From IMG/VR virus record IMGVR_UViG_3300022743_000287, positions 1 through 49,038 of that record: a DNA stretch of 49,038 bases; one strand, written 5' to 3'. The stretch is from a virus. Below are positions 6,237 through 15,005 of this stretch, in pieces (position 1 is the first letter of the stretch; every line of letters starts with the position of its first letter). The translations under genes and the position numbers were made by a program. The notes below the pieces were generated by a model. The model was not told the origin of the DNA. It ran no database searches and worked only from the letters and a program-made list of their open reading frames with translations.

Positions 6237-8247
6237 AGGCCTGCACTCCCAGCGTCTGCCAGACCTCGGGCATCCCGGCTTCCACCTGCGTCGCACGGAC
6301 GAGGCCCAGCCGCGTGATGCTGCCGTCCTGGTACTCCACGAACGCGCCGGGCTCGATGATCCCGGTCTCGGCGAGCACCGGCAGGCGCAGGCTGACCTCG
6401 AGCTGTTGACCGGTGTCGGCAAGCACTGCGATGCCACGCTGACGCGCGGCGGCGGCCTCGGTGATCAACGGATCGACGACCATCGGTGCCAGCACATCTC
6501 CGGCAGTCCCGGCCCGGGTCACCTGCCCGAGCACGCCGACATCCTGTCCGGAAACGAACACGCGGTTGTACGCGGGCTTTTCCAACCAGCGCAGCGACTC
6601 GCGGGCGACCGCATCGACGGGCAGCACGAAATCCGGCGTGACCGTGTTCCATTCCCAAGGGGCCACCGGGTATCGATGGCGCACGCGAATGCTTTGCGCT
6701 GAAGGGTGCGGGATCAGGTAGCCCCCCGCAGCGCCAGCGATGGCCGTCAATGCATCGATCCACGATCCCTGCTGCGCGAACGCTCCAGCCGGGACATTCC
6801 AGTCCGTCAGGCCCCAATCGACCGCCCAGCCCAGCGGGATGCCGTTGACCGTGAGCACGTCGTCCATCAACTGCCGCGCGGTGCGGCCCTCGGTGTTCGA
6901 GAACGTCATCACCGGCGCGTAGGGTGCAGCCAGCACTGCGTTGTGACCCCGACCGGAGATTCGGATGCTGGCATCGCCAAAGCTGCGCTCGCGGCTGATG
7001 CTCTCGGCGAGCACACGGAAGGTGGTGCCGTTGACGCTGGCCACGAGTTCGACGGGCCCCGATGTGCTGCCGGGGGCAACCAAAGCCTCTGCCCTGGCCG
7101 GTAACACCGCATCGAAGCCCCACGCCCAAGATGCGGCGTCCAGCGACAGCGAGAGGTTGAACACCGGCACCGGCGCGCCATCAGACGCGCGGTACAGGGT
7201 CACGTTGTTGATCACGAAATAGACCCTCCGAACAGGAACGACCACCGGCTCGCCATCGGGCGGCGGCTGGGTGATATGGTTTTCACAAACGAAAAGCAGG
7301 TGGCTATCCGCCGGTACCAGCACCGCAAACAGCAGGTGTGCGTTCGGCGTGTAGCAAGGTGTCGGTGCTGGCGGTTGTGGAACCACCCAGACGCTGATCC
7401 CCGGCGGTGGTGGCACAGCGTCCTGATACCGGCCACGCCACCCCTTGAGTGACGGGGTGGCACTCTGAAAGTCACTCCCTTGACGCTTGGTGAGCAGCCG
7501 CGAGACCTGCCAGAAGATCACCCGCCCCGCGCGCTTGGTGCGGTCACCGTCCTGATGCCGAAACAGCGTGGCATCTCGCAGTGGGCCTGCGTTCTGGAAC
7601 AGACCGCGTCGGGCCGCTTCGAAACGCGTGGCGTCCTGGTGTGCGAACCACGTCAAGTCCTGTAGGCGCGTGGCGTCCTGGTGGCGTGCGCCGCGTTGCT
7701 CCGGCGCGGCCGCCAGCACCGGTGGCAACTTGTGCTCGATGCCTTGAGGAATACCCAAGGTACGCCGCCAGAATGCGGCCCATCCAGCGGGCGTTGCGGC
7801 GGCGTCCTGCTGGCCCTGCGCGGCACCATCCTCGGTCTGCCTCGCCACCTGCCAAGGGTGCGCGGTCTGGCCCACTGTCGGTCGCTGAGTGCGCGAGTAG
7901 TACCTGACTTCACCTGAGAACACGACACCAGGAAGGCTTGCGCCGACGACACTCAGAGGAACGCTTGGGCGCAGCAGCAACGTGCTGACCGTTAGCGCCG
8001 GTAGCTCTGCCAGCAGTTCTGCCCGCGCCGGGGGAATGAATTTGATCGAGACGACTGGCAGCGGCAGGCTGGCCAGCACCACCACGTCGTCACGCGGAGC
8101 AACGAAGCCTGCCCCGAACACCAAATTGGCGTCGACGGCGGCGGGTTGGTCGAACAGCAGGTCGACCAGCGGTGGCCCGATCTCGATGCTAACCTCAGGC
8201 GCTGGCAGCGTGACGGCCAGCGTCAGTTCGCTGGTTACGCTCGGCAC
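6229..8247 (-). CDS. phage tail tip/baseplate-like structural protein
   Basis: A 672-residue protein whose C-terminal 350 residues (from RVYFVINNVTLYRASDG) resemble hub or baseplate proteins with repeated beta-sandwich segments. The N-terminal 100 residues are repetitive and hydrophobic-alternating (EVSIEIGPPLVDLL). Between them lies a polar linker of degenerate 7-residue units such as HQDATRL, HQDATRF and HQDGDRT, reported separately. The gene starts with GTG at 8247, with GGGG about 8 bases upstream, and follows the previous stop by 3 bases. It probably builds the distal tail and contacts the host surface; the exact role is uncertain. Confidence 0.7.
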   Translation of the reverse strand: MPSVTSELTLAVTLPAPEVSIEIGPPLVDLLFDQPAAVDANLVFGAGFVAPRDDVVVLASLPLPVVSIKFIPPARAELLAELPALTVSTLLLRPSVPLSVVGASLPGVVFSGEVRYYSRTQRPTVGQTAHPWQVARQTEDGAAQGQQDAAATPAGWAAFWRRTLGIPQGIEHKLPPVLAAAPEQRGARHQDATRLQDLTWFAHQDATRFEAARRGLFQNAGPLRDATLFRHQDGDRTKRAGRVIFWQVSRLLTKRQGSDFQSATPSLKGWRGRYQDAVPPPPGISVWVVPQPPAPTPCYTPNAHLLFAVLVPADSHLLFVCENHITQPPPDGEPVVVPVRRVYFVINNVTLYRASDGAPVPVFNLSLSLDAASWAWGFDAVLPARAEALVAPGSTSGPVELVASVNGTTFRVLAESISRERSFGDASIRISGRGHNAVLAAPYAPVMTFSNTEGRTARQLMDDVLTVNGIPLGWAVDWGLTDWNVPAGAFAQQGSWIDALTAIAGAAGGYLIPHPSAQSIRVRHRYPVAPWEWNTVTPDFVLPVDAVARESLRWLEKPAYNRVFVSGQDVGVLGQVTRAGTAGDVLAPMVVDPLITEAAAARQRGIAVLADTGQQLEVSLRLPVLAETGIIEPGAFVEYQDGSITRLGLVRATQVEAGMPEVWQTLGVQAYA

Positions 8248-8250
8248 GGC

Positions 8251-8646
8251 TTACCCCAGGATCGCCGACACCATCCGGGCATCACCGCCCAGATAGAGGT
8301 TGGTGCTGGCCAGCTTCACGTCGCCGCTGCCGTCGGTGCCGCTGCAGTCCAGATCCAGGGCGGTCACGTCATTGCCGTTGACCAGCCGCGCCCACGTGGC
8401 GACGCCTGTGCTGGTGATCAGACCATCCTCCTGCTGCGTCAGCGTGAGCAGCCCGCCTGCAATGGTGCCTGCGGGTTTGGTCAGCCTGATCTCGACCAGC
8501 ATTGCGCTCGCAGGCGTCGTCGCAGGGGTAGCGGGTCGCGTGCCGCCGTAGATGCGCAGGCGCGCCGGGTTGCTACCCGCATCCAGGAATGCCAGGGTGC
8601 CCGCCAGCCGCGCCTCGTTGTGTTCGACTGTGATCGCAACGGTCAC
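8251..8646 (-). CDS. hypothetical phage tail-region protein
   Basis: A 131-residue protein predicted to be mostly beta strand, for example RLAGTLAFLDAG, EIRLTKPAGTIAGGLLTLTQ and a DLDCSGTDGSGDVKLAS segment. I do not recognise the family. It starts with GTG at 8646, overlapping the previous stop as GTGA. Position within the tail-fibre block suggests a virion component. Confidence 0.6.
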   Translation of the reverse strand: MTVAITVEHNEARLAGTLAFLDAGSNPARLRIYGGTRPATPATTPASAMLVEIRLTKPAGTIAGGLLTLTQQEDGLITSTGVATWARLVNGNDVTALDLDCSGTDGSGDVKLASTNLYLGGDARMVSAILG

Positions 8647-9728
8647 GGCATCATCTCCGGGTGAAGGTTGTCCGCGATCACGGCGCGGTACATCTGTTTG
8701 TAGTCGTAGCTGACCACGGTGTAGCGCTGGGACGGGTCGATGAGCTCGAACCGGTACGCGCCCGTGGTGTCGCTCCAGGTCTCGGCCACCAGGACGCGGG
8801 TGTTCTCGCTGATGAGTTGCACCCGCCGCACCAGGGGCTGGTCAGGCTGGCCCTTCTCCTTGACCGTTCCGGCAATCACGCCGTGGCCACTGAAGTGGAT
8901 GTCCTTGCGGCCATTCGGAATCGAGTGGAAGTACCAGTCGTAACCGCCGCTCCGGCTCCACAGCTCAGAGTTGGGGCTGTTCAAGCGCATCAGGTCGCAG
9001 TCGGCGTTAACGCCGATGTCGGCGGCGGGGTTGGGCAGCACCGAGGTCGATCCACCAGCCAGCGGCAACAGGTCATCGGCGGCATTCACGCCCACGGTCA
9101 CGGGAAACCCAGGCAGCCCCGACGGTGTGTCACCGGCAATGGCGTGGACGCGCGCAGTGGCCCCGTACAGGAACACGCCCGGGATCAGCTTGCCCCGGTA
9201 AGCGGCATCCCCGACTTGGAACATCAGCACGCCACCGGCTTTGAATTGGATCAGGCGCGCCCACGGCACACCGTTGGCATCGAAGGCTCCGACGATGACC
9301 TCGCAACGCAGGGTCAAGCGCTGGCCGACGTTGAAAGTCGGTGCCGCGTCGGCAACACCGGCGACCGGCTTGGCTCCATCATTGACGCCGCCCGTCACTG
9401 CCGCACCGTCGCCGAAGGCGCTGTTCCACCGAGTCACGCTCCAGGCACCGTCAATGTGCGCGAACCGGTAGCCCTCTGAACCGTTGCCGGTGGTCATCCA
9501 CAAGCCGAGGTGCTTGCGCGCACTCGGGTCGGTCAGAAACTCGACGTCCGCCTCGAACCAGAAGTCGCCGTGGGCGGTTTCGTTGAAGCGCAGGATGGAC
9601 TGGGCGTTGGGAGCCGAGATGTCGATGGCCTGCAGTGCGCTGTTGTGGATCGCGGACATTCCGCCCAGGACTGCGGTGTAACCGGGCGCGGGAGCCGTGG
9701 CGAAGGTTTCGCTCAGCGGGTAGCTCAT
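8643..9728 (-). CDS. phage tail-region protein, receptor-binding candidate
   Basis: A 361-residue protein beginning MSYPLSETFATAPAPGYTAV. Residues about 45-180 look like a concanavalin-type beta sandwich (FWFEADVEFL, KHLGLWMTTGNGSEGYRF), common in glycan-binding phage proteins. The C-terminal 75 residues (GTVKEKGQPDQPLVRRVQLI to YRFELIDPSQRYTVVSYDY) resemble a carboxypeptidase-regulatory-like beta domain. A GGAGGTAAG ribosome-binding site precedes ATG at 9728. It is flanked by other tail-tip genes and is a plausible receptor-binding or fibre protein; the domain readings are pattern-based. Confidence 0.65.
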   Translation of the reverse strand: MSYPLSETFATAPAPGYTAVLGGMSAIHNSALQAIDISAPNAQSILRFNETAHGDFWFEADVEFLTDPSARKHLGLWMTTGNGSEGYRFAHIDGAWSVTRWNSAFGDGAAVTGGVNDGAKPVAGVADAAPTFNVGQRLTLRCEVIVGAFDANGVPWARLIQFKAGGVLMFQVGDAAYRGKLIPGVFLYGATARVHAIAGDTPSGLPGFPVTVGVNAADDLLPLAGGSTSVLPNPAADIGVNADCDLMRLNSPNSELWSRSGGYDWYFHSIPNGRKDIHFSGHGVIAGTVKEKGQPDQPLVRRVQLISENTRVLVAETWSDTTGAYRFELIDPSQRYTVVSYDYKQMYRAVIADNLHPEMMP

Positions 9729-9731
9729 GGC

Positions 9732-11003
9732 TTACCTCCACGGCCCGGTGATGTCGAACGCGATCTGCGCGCCCTCAGTCTCCGAGCTGTACTGCGTCCT
9801 GACCAGCAGGAAGCGCTTGCCCGCCTGACCGACCACGTTGTCCACGATGGTCTGATCGCTGTAGGGGCGGTCTTGGGGCATCCACAGCATCCCCGGCAGG
9901 ATGCCGCGCATATGGCCGTCCTCCTGCCGCACGTAGGTGGGCAGCAGCCACAAGCTGTAGTCCGCCCCGTTCGGGAACGGTGTCGGCCCCCGGCCGCAGA
10001 TCTGCTGGCCGTTGTTGGTGTTCAGGGACGTTAGCCCGAAGCGCACTGGGTTGCCGAGCTGGGTGTGATTGCGCAGCAACACCTTGCCCGTGAAGTCCAG
10101 GGACGAAACCAGCCCGTAGCCGTTGTACTGGCCCGGGTAGCTTGAGTAGCCGCTGTTGCTGTTGCTCCAGTAGAGGTCTTCAGCGCAGAGCAAGGTGCCG
10201 TAGTTGTCGCCGGGCTTGAAGCTGCTGATGTCGCCGAAGCAATACGAGCTTCGCCCATACCAACCGTATCCGGCGGCATTGCTGCAGAACAAAAAGAACA
10301 GACGATCATCGCCAATGAGCACCCAGTTGCGGTTGCCCCCGCCGCTGTCACCAGAGTTGTCGTAGCCGCTTGTGCGCCCGTGGTACCACTTGTACCAACC
10401 CCACTGGCCTGCTTGAACTTGCTTCCAGTTCTGCGTCGGGTTGTTCGGGTCATAGGGGGCCTGTGCGCCGACGATGGTGTCGATGTCCGACAGGTCTTCC
10501 ACGATGCCGACATTCGCCCACTTGGCCCAGGTAGTGGTGTAGCCGGGGGTCTTGAGGCTGTTGTCGATCAGCAGGATGTTCTGCGGCGACAGCGGGTTCT
10601 TGCTGCGGTAGGCGGCCTTGCCCGTTCCCGCGAACGGCTTTTCCCATCCGAGCGACGCCACCTTGGCGCTCAGATTCGTGGTAGTCGTTGCGGGCGACAC
10701 CGGCGCGCCCGTCACCGCGTAAGTGAATGCGGTCGTGGTCGTCGTCAGCACGCGGAATGAGCCGTTGTACTCCGGCTGCTCGGCTCCAGCGATCTCGACC
10801 ACCTGAAAAGGCCGGTAGGCATGGCCGGTGGAAATGGTGGCCGTGGCGATGCCATTGGCGAAGGTCAGCGTGTCGATGGCCTTCAAGGCGAAGCCGTTGA
10901 CGAGGCAGGCATCGAGCATCGTCACCAGATCGCCCCAGTTGTTGGCGATCTGCGGTGCGCCGGTCATGCCGCTGTTGAAGTATTTGACGGTCAGGTCAGT
11001 CAT
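9732..11003 (-). CDS. phage tail protein, aromatic-rich
   Basis: A 423-residue tail-region protein. The N-terminal segment (YFNSGMTGAPQIANNWGDLV) is an opening common to phage tail proteins of this position. The middle is rich in Tyr, Trp, Ser, Gly and Asn (GYGWYGRSSYCFGD, SNSGYSSYPGQYNGYG), as in exposed receptor-binding surfaces. The C-terminus ends EGAQIAFDITGPWR. It lies between the 1186-residue fibre-like gene and the 361-residue gene with short spacing. It is probably a virion surface protein; I cannot name the family. Confidence 0.7.
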   Translation of the reverse strand: MTDLTVKYFNSGMTGAPQIANNWGDLVTMLDACLVNGFALKAIDTLTFANGIATATISTGHAYRPFQVVEIAGAEQPEYNGSFRVLTTTTTAFTYAVTGAPVSPATTTTNLSAKVASLGWEKPFAGTGKAAYRSKNPLSPQNILLIDNSLKTPGYTTTWAKWANVGIVEDLSDIDTIVGAQAPYDPNNPTQNWKQVQAGQWGWYKWYHGRTSGYDNSGDSGGGNRNWVLIGDDRLFFLFCSNAAGYGWYGRSSYCFGDISSFKPGDNYGTLLCAEDLYWSNSNSGYSSYPGQYNGYGLVSSLDFTGKVLLRNHTQLGNPVRFGLTSLNTNNGQQICGRGPTPFPNGADYSLWLLPTYVRQEDGHMRGILPGMLWMPQDRPYSDQTIVDNVVGQAGKRFLLVRTQYSSETEGAQIAFDITGPWR

Positions 11004-11025
11004 TTCAATGGTTCCTGTCTACGGT

Positions 11026-14000
11026 TCAAGGGGTGTCAACGTCGCCGCGAATCAGCAACGTGAAGTTGTCGTCGGGCACGGATTCCGGCCCCTGCTGGAC
11101 GGTGCGCACTACCCAGACCGGGAACTGCGCGCCAATGGTGTTGAAGCGCAGCACGTTGCCGGTGGCCCAGCCATTGCCCCAGCCGAGCGCGGGCAAATGG
11201 AAATACGGCACGCCAGTGGCTGGGTTGTTGGGTGCGCAATCCGCGCTGGTGTTGCCCGTGGCGATCACGCCGACGTTTTCGCCGATGACCTCGAACGAGG
11301 TGCTGTTGGTCAAGCGCACGATCCAGCGCTCGGTCAGCGCGCCACGATTGGTCACGCGGATCGGGTACTGGGTGTTGTTGAAAGTCGCCGTCGCCGAGCT
11401 TCCAGACAGCGCATCCGACCATGCGCCGTTCCACGTTGCCTGGTCAAAGACGAGGTTGACTCGGGCGAACAGGTCACCGGCGACCAGGGCGCTGGAGACG
11501 TGACTCCCCAAGGGATATTCGTGAGTCAGCGCACGGGTGAAGCTGATCTCTCCGCTGATCTGCACGTCGCGCACGACGGCCATGTCCTCGATGCGGTGCT
11601 CGATGGTCACGGGCTGGCTGTAGCCCGCCACGTTGGTGAAGGTGACGGTGCCCGCTTCCAGATCGGTGGCGTACCCGGTATGGATCACCACCCCGTCGTG
11701 GCCAACGACGCGCACACGCGACAGGCGCACCCGCGCGCAGTTGATGGTCTGGCCGTTGCTGACCGAGGTTGTGATCTTGCCGGTGTGGCCCACCACGGCG
11801 AAACCGCCCGGGCGAAAGATCGGCACGCGCCCATCGCTGGGCAGGCGCACCGGATCGATGCCCAGTAGATCGGCATCCAGAGGCAGATAGCTGTATGCGA
11901 CGGCGCTGTAGCGCACGCTGGATGCAGCCACCGGCTCGGGCCGGAAGATCTTGCCGTCCGAGCCCACCCGGTCGGCGGCGTACCAAGGCTGGCTCTCGTT
12001 CCCGACCGCCGTGACCATCGTTCCGAAGCGCACGCGCACCAGACCGGTTTCGTAATCGACGCTGCCGCTGATGCCGGTTGCCTCTATCTTGCCGTCAATC
12101 CCGGCCGTCACGTTTTGCGTGCCACCAACCGCGCGGGCGTACTGGATCGACAGCGATCCAGGACGAAGCGGTGCCGCGCCAGTGCGAAACACAAACTCGC
12201 TGGAGATGTTCTCGCCGACCGTGGTCACGCAACTGGCACGGGTGATGGCGTTGTTCGTGCCCGCCGTCCAGGACGTCAGCGCCACGTCCCCGGACAGATA
12301 GTTGATCGTGCCGCGCGTGACCCAGCCACTGGTGGTGAACTCGCGCAGGGTGCCCTGGCCGTTGTCGCCCCACGGCTGCGCGCCACTGATGGAGAGAAGC
12401 ACCGTGCCCGTCACCACCTGAGCATTGACCCCCGGCACCAGCTTGAACGCCGGTAGAAACTGGAAGGTCTCCGAGTGGTTGCTGGTCGAGCCCGCGCTGT
12501 TGTAGCGCAGCTTGACGTAGCCGGACTCGTCGTTTGGGTATAGCGATGGCGCGGCGACATAGGAAATGCCACCGTAGTTCAGTCGCCAGCGTCCGATGCC
12601 AGCGATGGCAACAGCGGTGTAGTTCGGGCGTGGAATCTGGATGTTCACGTCCGGGTTGAATACCACCGCGCCGGTCGCGTAGTTGACAGTTCCAATGCTC
12701 GCGCCGTTGAGGACGACGTTGCCAGCGCCATCGTCTCGGGCGATCTGGGTCGGGTCGCGCCACGCGAAAGCCACGCCCATCTCCATCAACTGCTGGAAGG
12801 TGTACGCGCCCAGCACCGAAGTGTCGGTCAGCGTGTTCCACTCGACCTCCAACGACCCGGGCTCAATGGCCCCAAGGGTCGCGGTGACTGGCAGCGTGCC
12901 CGTGCCATTGCGCGAGGGGTGCGCAAACGAGTCCTCCTGCTTCGGGCCTGCGACGTAGCTCACGGTGAGTTGCGTGCCCACCGCTGGCAGCACATTGGGA
13001 GCGAAGTCCACGCGGTTCTGCGCAACGCTCAGATTGCCAGTGGCGGCCCCCGACAGCACGCCCGACGTGGCCGCCGTTGCCGTTTTGGTTCCGCCGTACT
13101 CCCAGGACACGGTGAGCGACCCTGGTTGCACTGCTGTCCCTGTGGGCGGGTTCAAGGCAAGGCTCTGGGCGGCCTTCAGGGTGGTGGATGGCTGCTGCGT
13201 CTCCTGTGTCGGCACATTCCAGGTCAACACCAGCGAACTGCCCACGTCGGGCAGCGCCCCCAGCGTCACCACGAAGGCCCCGGTGTTCCGGTTGAATGTG
13301 CCCGCGCCGTAGCTGGCGTCCAATCCTTTGAGCGAACCGTTGCCACTGTCGGACAAAACGTACCAGCGACCCTGGGCCATGTAGCTGATCGACAGCGTGC
13401 CGGGCTGCGGCACCGGGTTGACCGTGCCCACGTAGGACTGGCTGCGCGACTCGGGCGTGACCGGGATCTCCGAGCTTTGCGGCGCACGCAAAATCTGCGC
13501 GGCTGGCGTGTAGGTGACCGCCTTCGCGTTCGACATCGTCCCCGAGTTCAAGGCCAGGATGCCGTTGGCGTAGTCGATGGTGCCCATCGTCCCGCTGGCC
13601 GTCTTGAGCAGACCCGCGTCATCGAAGATCGTGATGCCGTCGGTGGCGATGGTCAGTGACCCCGGCAAGCAACCGCCCGGCAGGTTGAATTTGATGCTGG
13701 TCGTCCAGGCGTGGCTAGCCGTGTAGCTCACCGCAACGGCCCCGGGCACCGGCAATCCGGCGGCCGCGTAGGGAGGAACGAAGGAGATCGGCGTCTCGGT
13801 TTGCGCGCTCGGCACCAACTGCGTGTAGATCGAGGTGCCCTTGATCGGGAAATCGCCGACGGCGGCGGCCTGCGTCAGCGGTACCACCCCGACGTAGGTT
13901 CCGGCGTCCGCCACGACCGTGTCGCGCGTCTTAGTGCTACTCGCGGCGCGAGTGAACGTGCGACTTGCGGGCGAGCCGGTGAAGTCGTAACGCAGCGCGT

Positions 14001-14586
14001 CGCTGATGTCGACCGTGACGATGCTGGCCTTGTAGTCCTTGTCGCCGTCGTAGGTGAAGGTGCGCTCGACAACGGACACCGAGGTGGCCCGGATGTACTG
14101 CTCCTTCTGGGTGCCCAGCCCCTCGTTCTCGATCAAGACCAGGGTCTGGCCGACATTGGGAACGGTGTCGGTCGTGCGCTGAAAGAGCTGAATGACGCGC
14201 TGGCCCGCGATGTGGTTCTCGAACAGGTAGCCCGCCCACTCCGGGCCCTTGTTGAGGTAGGCCTCGATGCGGACTTGCGCCTGCTCGCGGGTATCGAAGG
14301 TCTTTTCGGTGCTGAACAGCGTGACGCTGACCCGGGCATCCAGTGGCGGCTCGGCCACGATCACGTTGGCACCGAAGTAGGTGTCGGTGTCGTCGGTCTG
14401 CACCGAGACGAAGGACTTGCGCAGGTTGACCCGGCCACCGGCGCGATCCAGCTCGGAGATGTCAGGAAAGATGGCGTTCGAGACACCATCGGCAATGGTA
14501 TTGCCCGTGGGTGCGCCACCGCCCTCGGGCACATCCGCCATCACGGCGGACTTCAGCAGTTTCACGTCGCCGGATTGGATCGGCAT
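11026..14586 (-). CDS. large phage tail protein with repeated beta domains
   Basis: A 1186-residue protein built largely of tandem beta-sandwich-like repeats. At least five units begin PG(S/T)L (LPGSLTIATDG, QPGTLSISYMAQ, QPGSLTVSWEY, EPGSLEVEW, RPGSLSIQYAR). Several carry a second motif of the form G-T-I/V-x-Y-A-T/N-G-x-V/L (GTIDYANGIL, GTVNYATGAV, GSVDYETGLV). Such repeats suit a central fibre or tail-tip shaft. It lies immediately downstream of the tape-measure and 135-residue genes, the usual place for tip proteins in siphoviruses. Start ATG at 14586, one base after the previous stop. Confidence 0.72.
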   Translation of the reverse strand: MPIQSGDVKLLKSAVMADVPEGGGAPTGNTIADGVSNAIFPDISELDRAGGRVNLRKSFVSVQTDDTDTYFGANVIVAEPPLDARVSVTLFSTEKTFDTREQAQVRIEAYLNKGPEWAGYLFENHIAGQRVIQLFQRTTDTVPNVGQTLVLIENEGLGTQKEQYIRATSVSVVERTFTYDGDKDYKASIVTVDISDALRYDFTGSPASRTFTRAASSTKTRDTVVADAGTYVGVVPLTQAAAVGDFPIKGTSIYTQLVPSAQTETPISFVPPYAAAGLPVPGAVAVSYTASHAWTTSIKFNLPGGCLPGSLTIATDGITIFDDAGLLKTASGTMGTIDYANGILALNSGTMSNAKAVTYTPAAQILRAPQSSEIPVTPESRSQSYVGTVNPVPQPGTLSISYMAQGRWYVLSDSGNGSLKGLDASYGAGTFNRNTGAFVVTLGALPDVGSSLVLTWNVPTQETQQPSTTLKAAQSLALNPPTGTAVQPGSLTVSWEYGGTKTATAATSGVLSGAATGNLSVAQNRVDFAPNVLPAVGTQLTVSYVAGPKQEDSFAHPSRNGTGTLPVTATLGAIEPGSLEVEWNTLTDTSVLGAYTFQQLMEMGVAFAWRDPTQIARDDGAGNVVLNGASIGTVNYATGAVVFNPDVNIQIPRPNYTAVAIAGIGRWRLNYGGISYVAAPSLYPNDESGYVKLRYNSAGSTSNHSETFQFLPAFKLVPGVNAQVVTGTVLLSISGAQPWGDNGQGTLREFTTSGWVTRGTINYLSGDVALTSWTAGTNNAITRASCVTTVGENISSEFVFRTGAAPLRPGSLSIQYARAVGGTQNVTAGIDGKIEATGISGSVDYETGLVRVRFGTMVTAVGNESQPWYAADRVGSDGKIFRPEPVAASSVRYSAVAYSYLPLDADLLGIDPVRLPSDGRVPIFRPGGFAVVGHTGKITTSVSNGQTINCARVRLSRVRVVGHDGVVIHTGYATDLEAGTVTFTNVAGYSQPVTIEHRIEDMAVVRDVQISGEISFTRALTHEYPLGSHVSSALVAGDLFARVNLVFDQATWNGAWSDALSGSSATATFNNTQYPIRVTNRGALTERWIVRLTNSTSFEVIGENVGVIATGNTSADCAPNNPATGVPYFHLPALGWGNGWATGNVLRFNTIGAQFPVWVVRTVQQGPESVPDDNFTLLIRGDVDTP

Positions 14587-14587
14587 T

Positions 14588-14995
14588 TCAGATCTCCAGG
14601 AATCGAAGGGTCAGGCGATAGAAGTCGGTGTCGGCACGGGCCGGGATGCCCAGCACCGGTTCAGCTTCGATGGCCGTTTCTGCGTGGCGGAAGGCCACGG
14701 TGAAGAAGCGGCCATCTTTGAGGGTCAAGGCAAAGCGGCCATTGGTGTTGCCGACCGGAGTCGCCGCCCAGCCGCGCAACTGCTCGACCGTGGCGCGCGT
14801 GACCCAGGCCATGTCGGGCGCACCCACCAGCGTGATGGGGCGACCGGCCTGCCGGGTGGCGGACTGGATCAGCAAGGCACCCGTGATGAGGTAGGACGTT
14901 GACGCCACGGCGGGCGACCACGCGTGCTCATCGCTCCACAGCAAATCGTCGGGCAGCAGCAAGGCCACCTCATCGGTGAGGTTCTTCAGTTGCAT
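14588..14995 (-). CDS. phage tail-region hypothetical protein
   Basis: A 135-residue protein starting MQLKNLTDEVALLLPDDLLW. It has alternating strands and short helices and ends DTDFYRLTLRFLEI. ATG at 14995 was chosen over an earlier in-frame codon because the upstream extension is arginine- and cysteine-rich and lies inside the tape-measure gene. Placement directly after the tape measure matches distal-tail or tip-connector genes in siphoviruses, but no family is recognised. Confidence 0.65.
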   Translation of the reverse strand: MQLKNLTDEVALLLPDDLLWSDEHAWSPAVASTSYLITGALLIQSATRQAGRPITLVGAPDMAWVTRATVEQLRGWAATPVGNTNGRFALTLKDGRFFTVAFRHAETAIEAEPVLGIPARADTDFYRLTLRFLEI

Positions 14996-15005
14996 CGGAA
15001 TAGAC

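Noticed and set aside
9732-14586. Diversity-generating retroelement acting on tail proteins
   Set aside because: No reverse transcriptase or template/variable repeat pair was seen, although the aromatic- and asparagine-rich tail protein made this worth checking.
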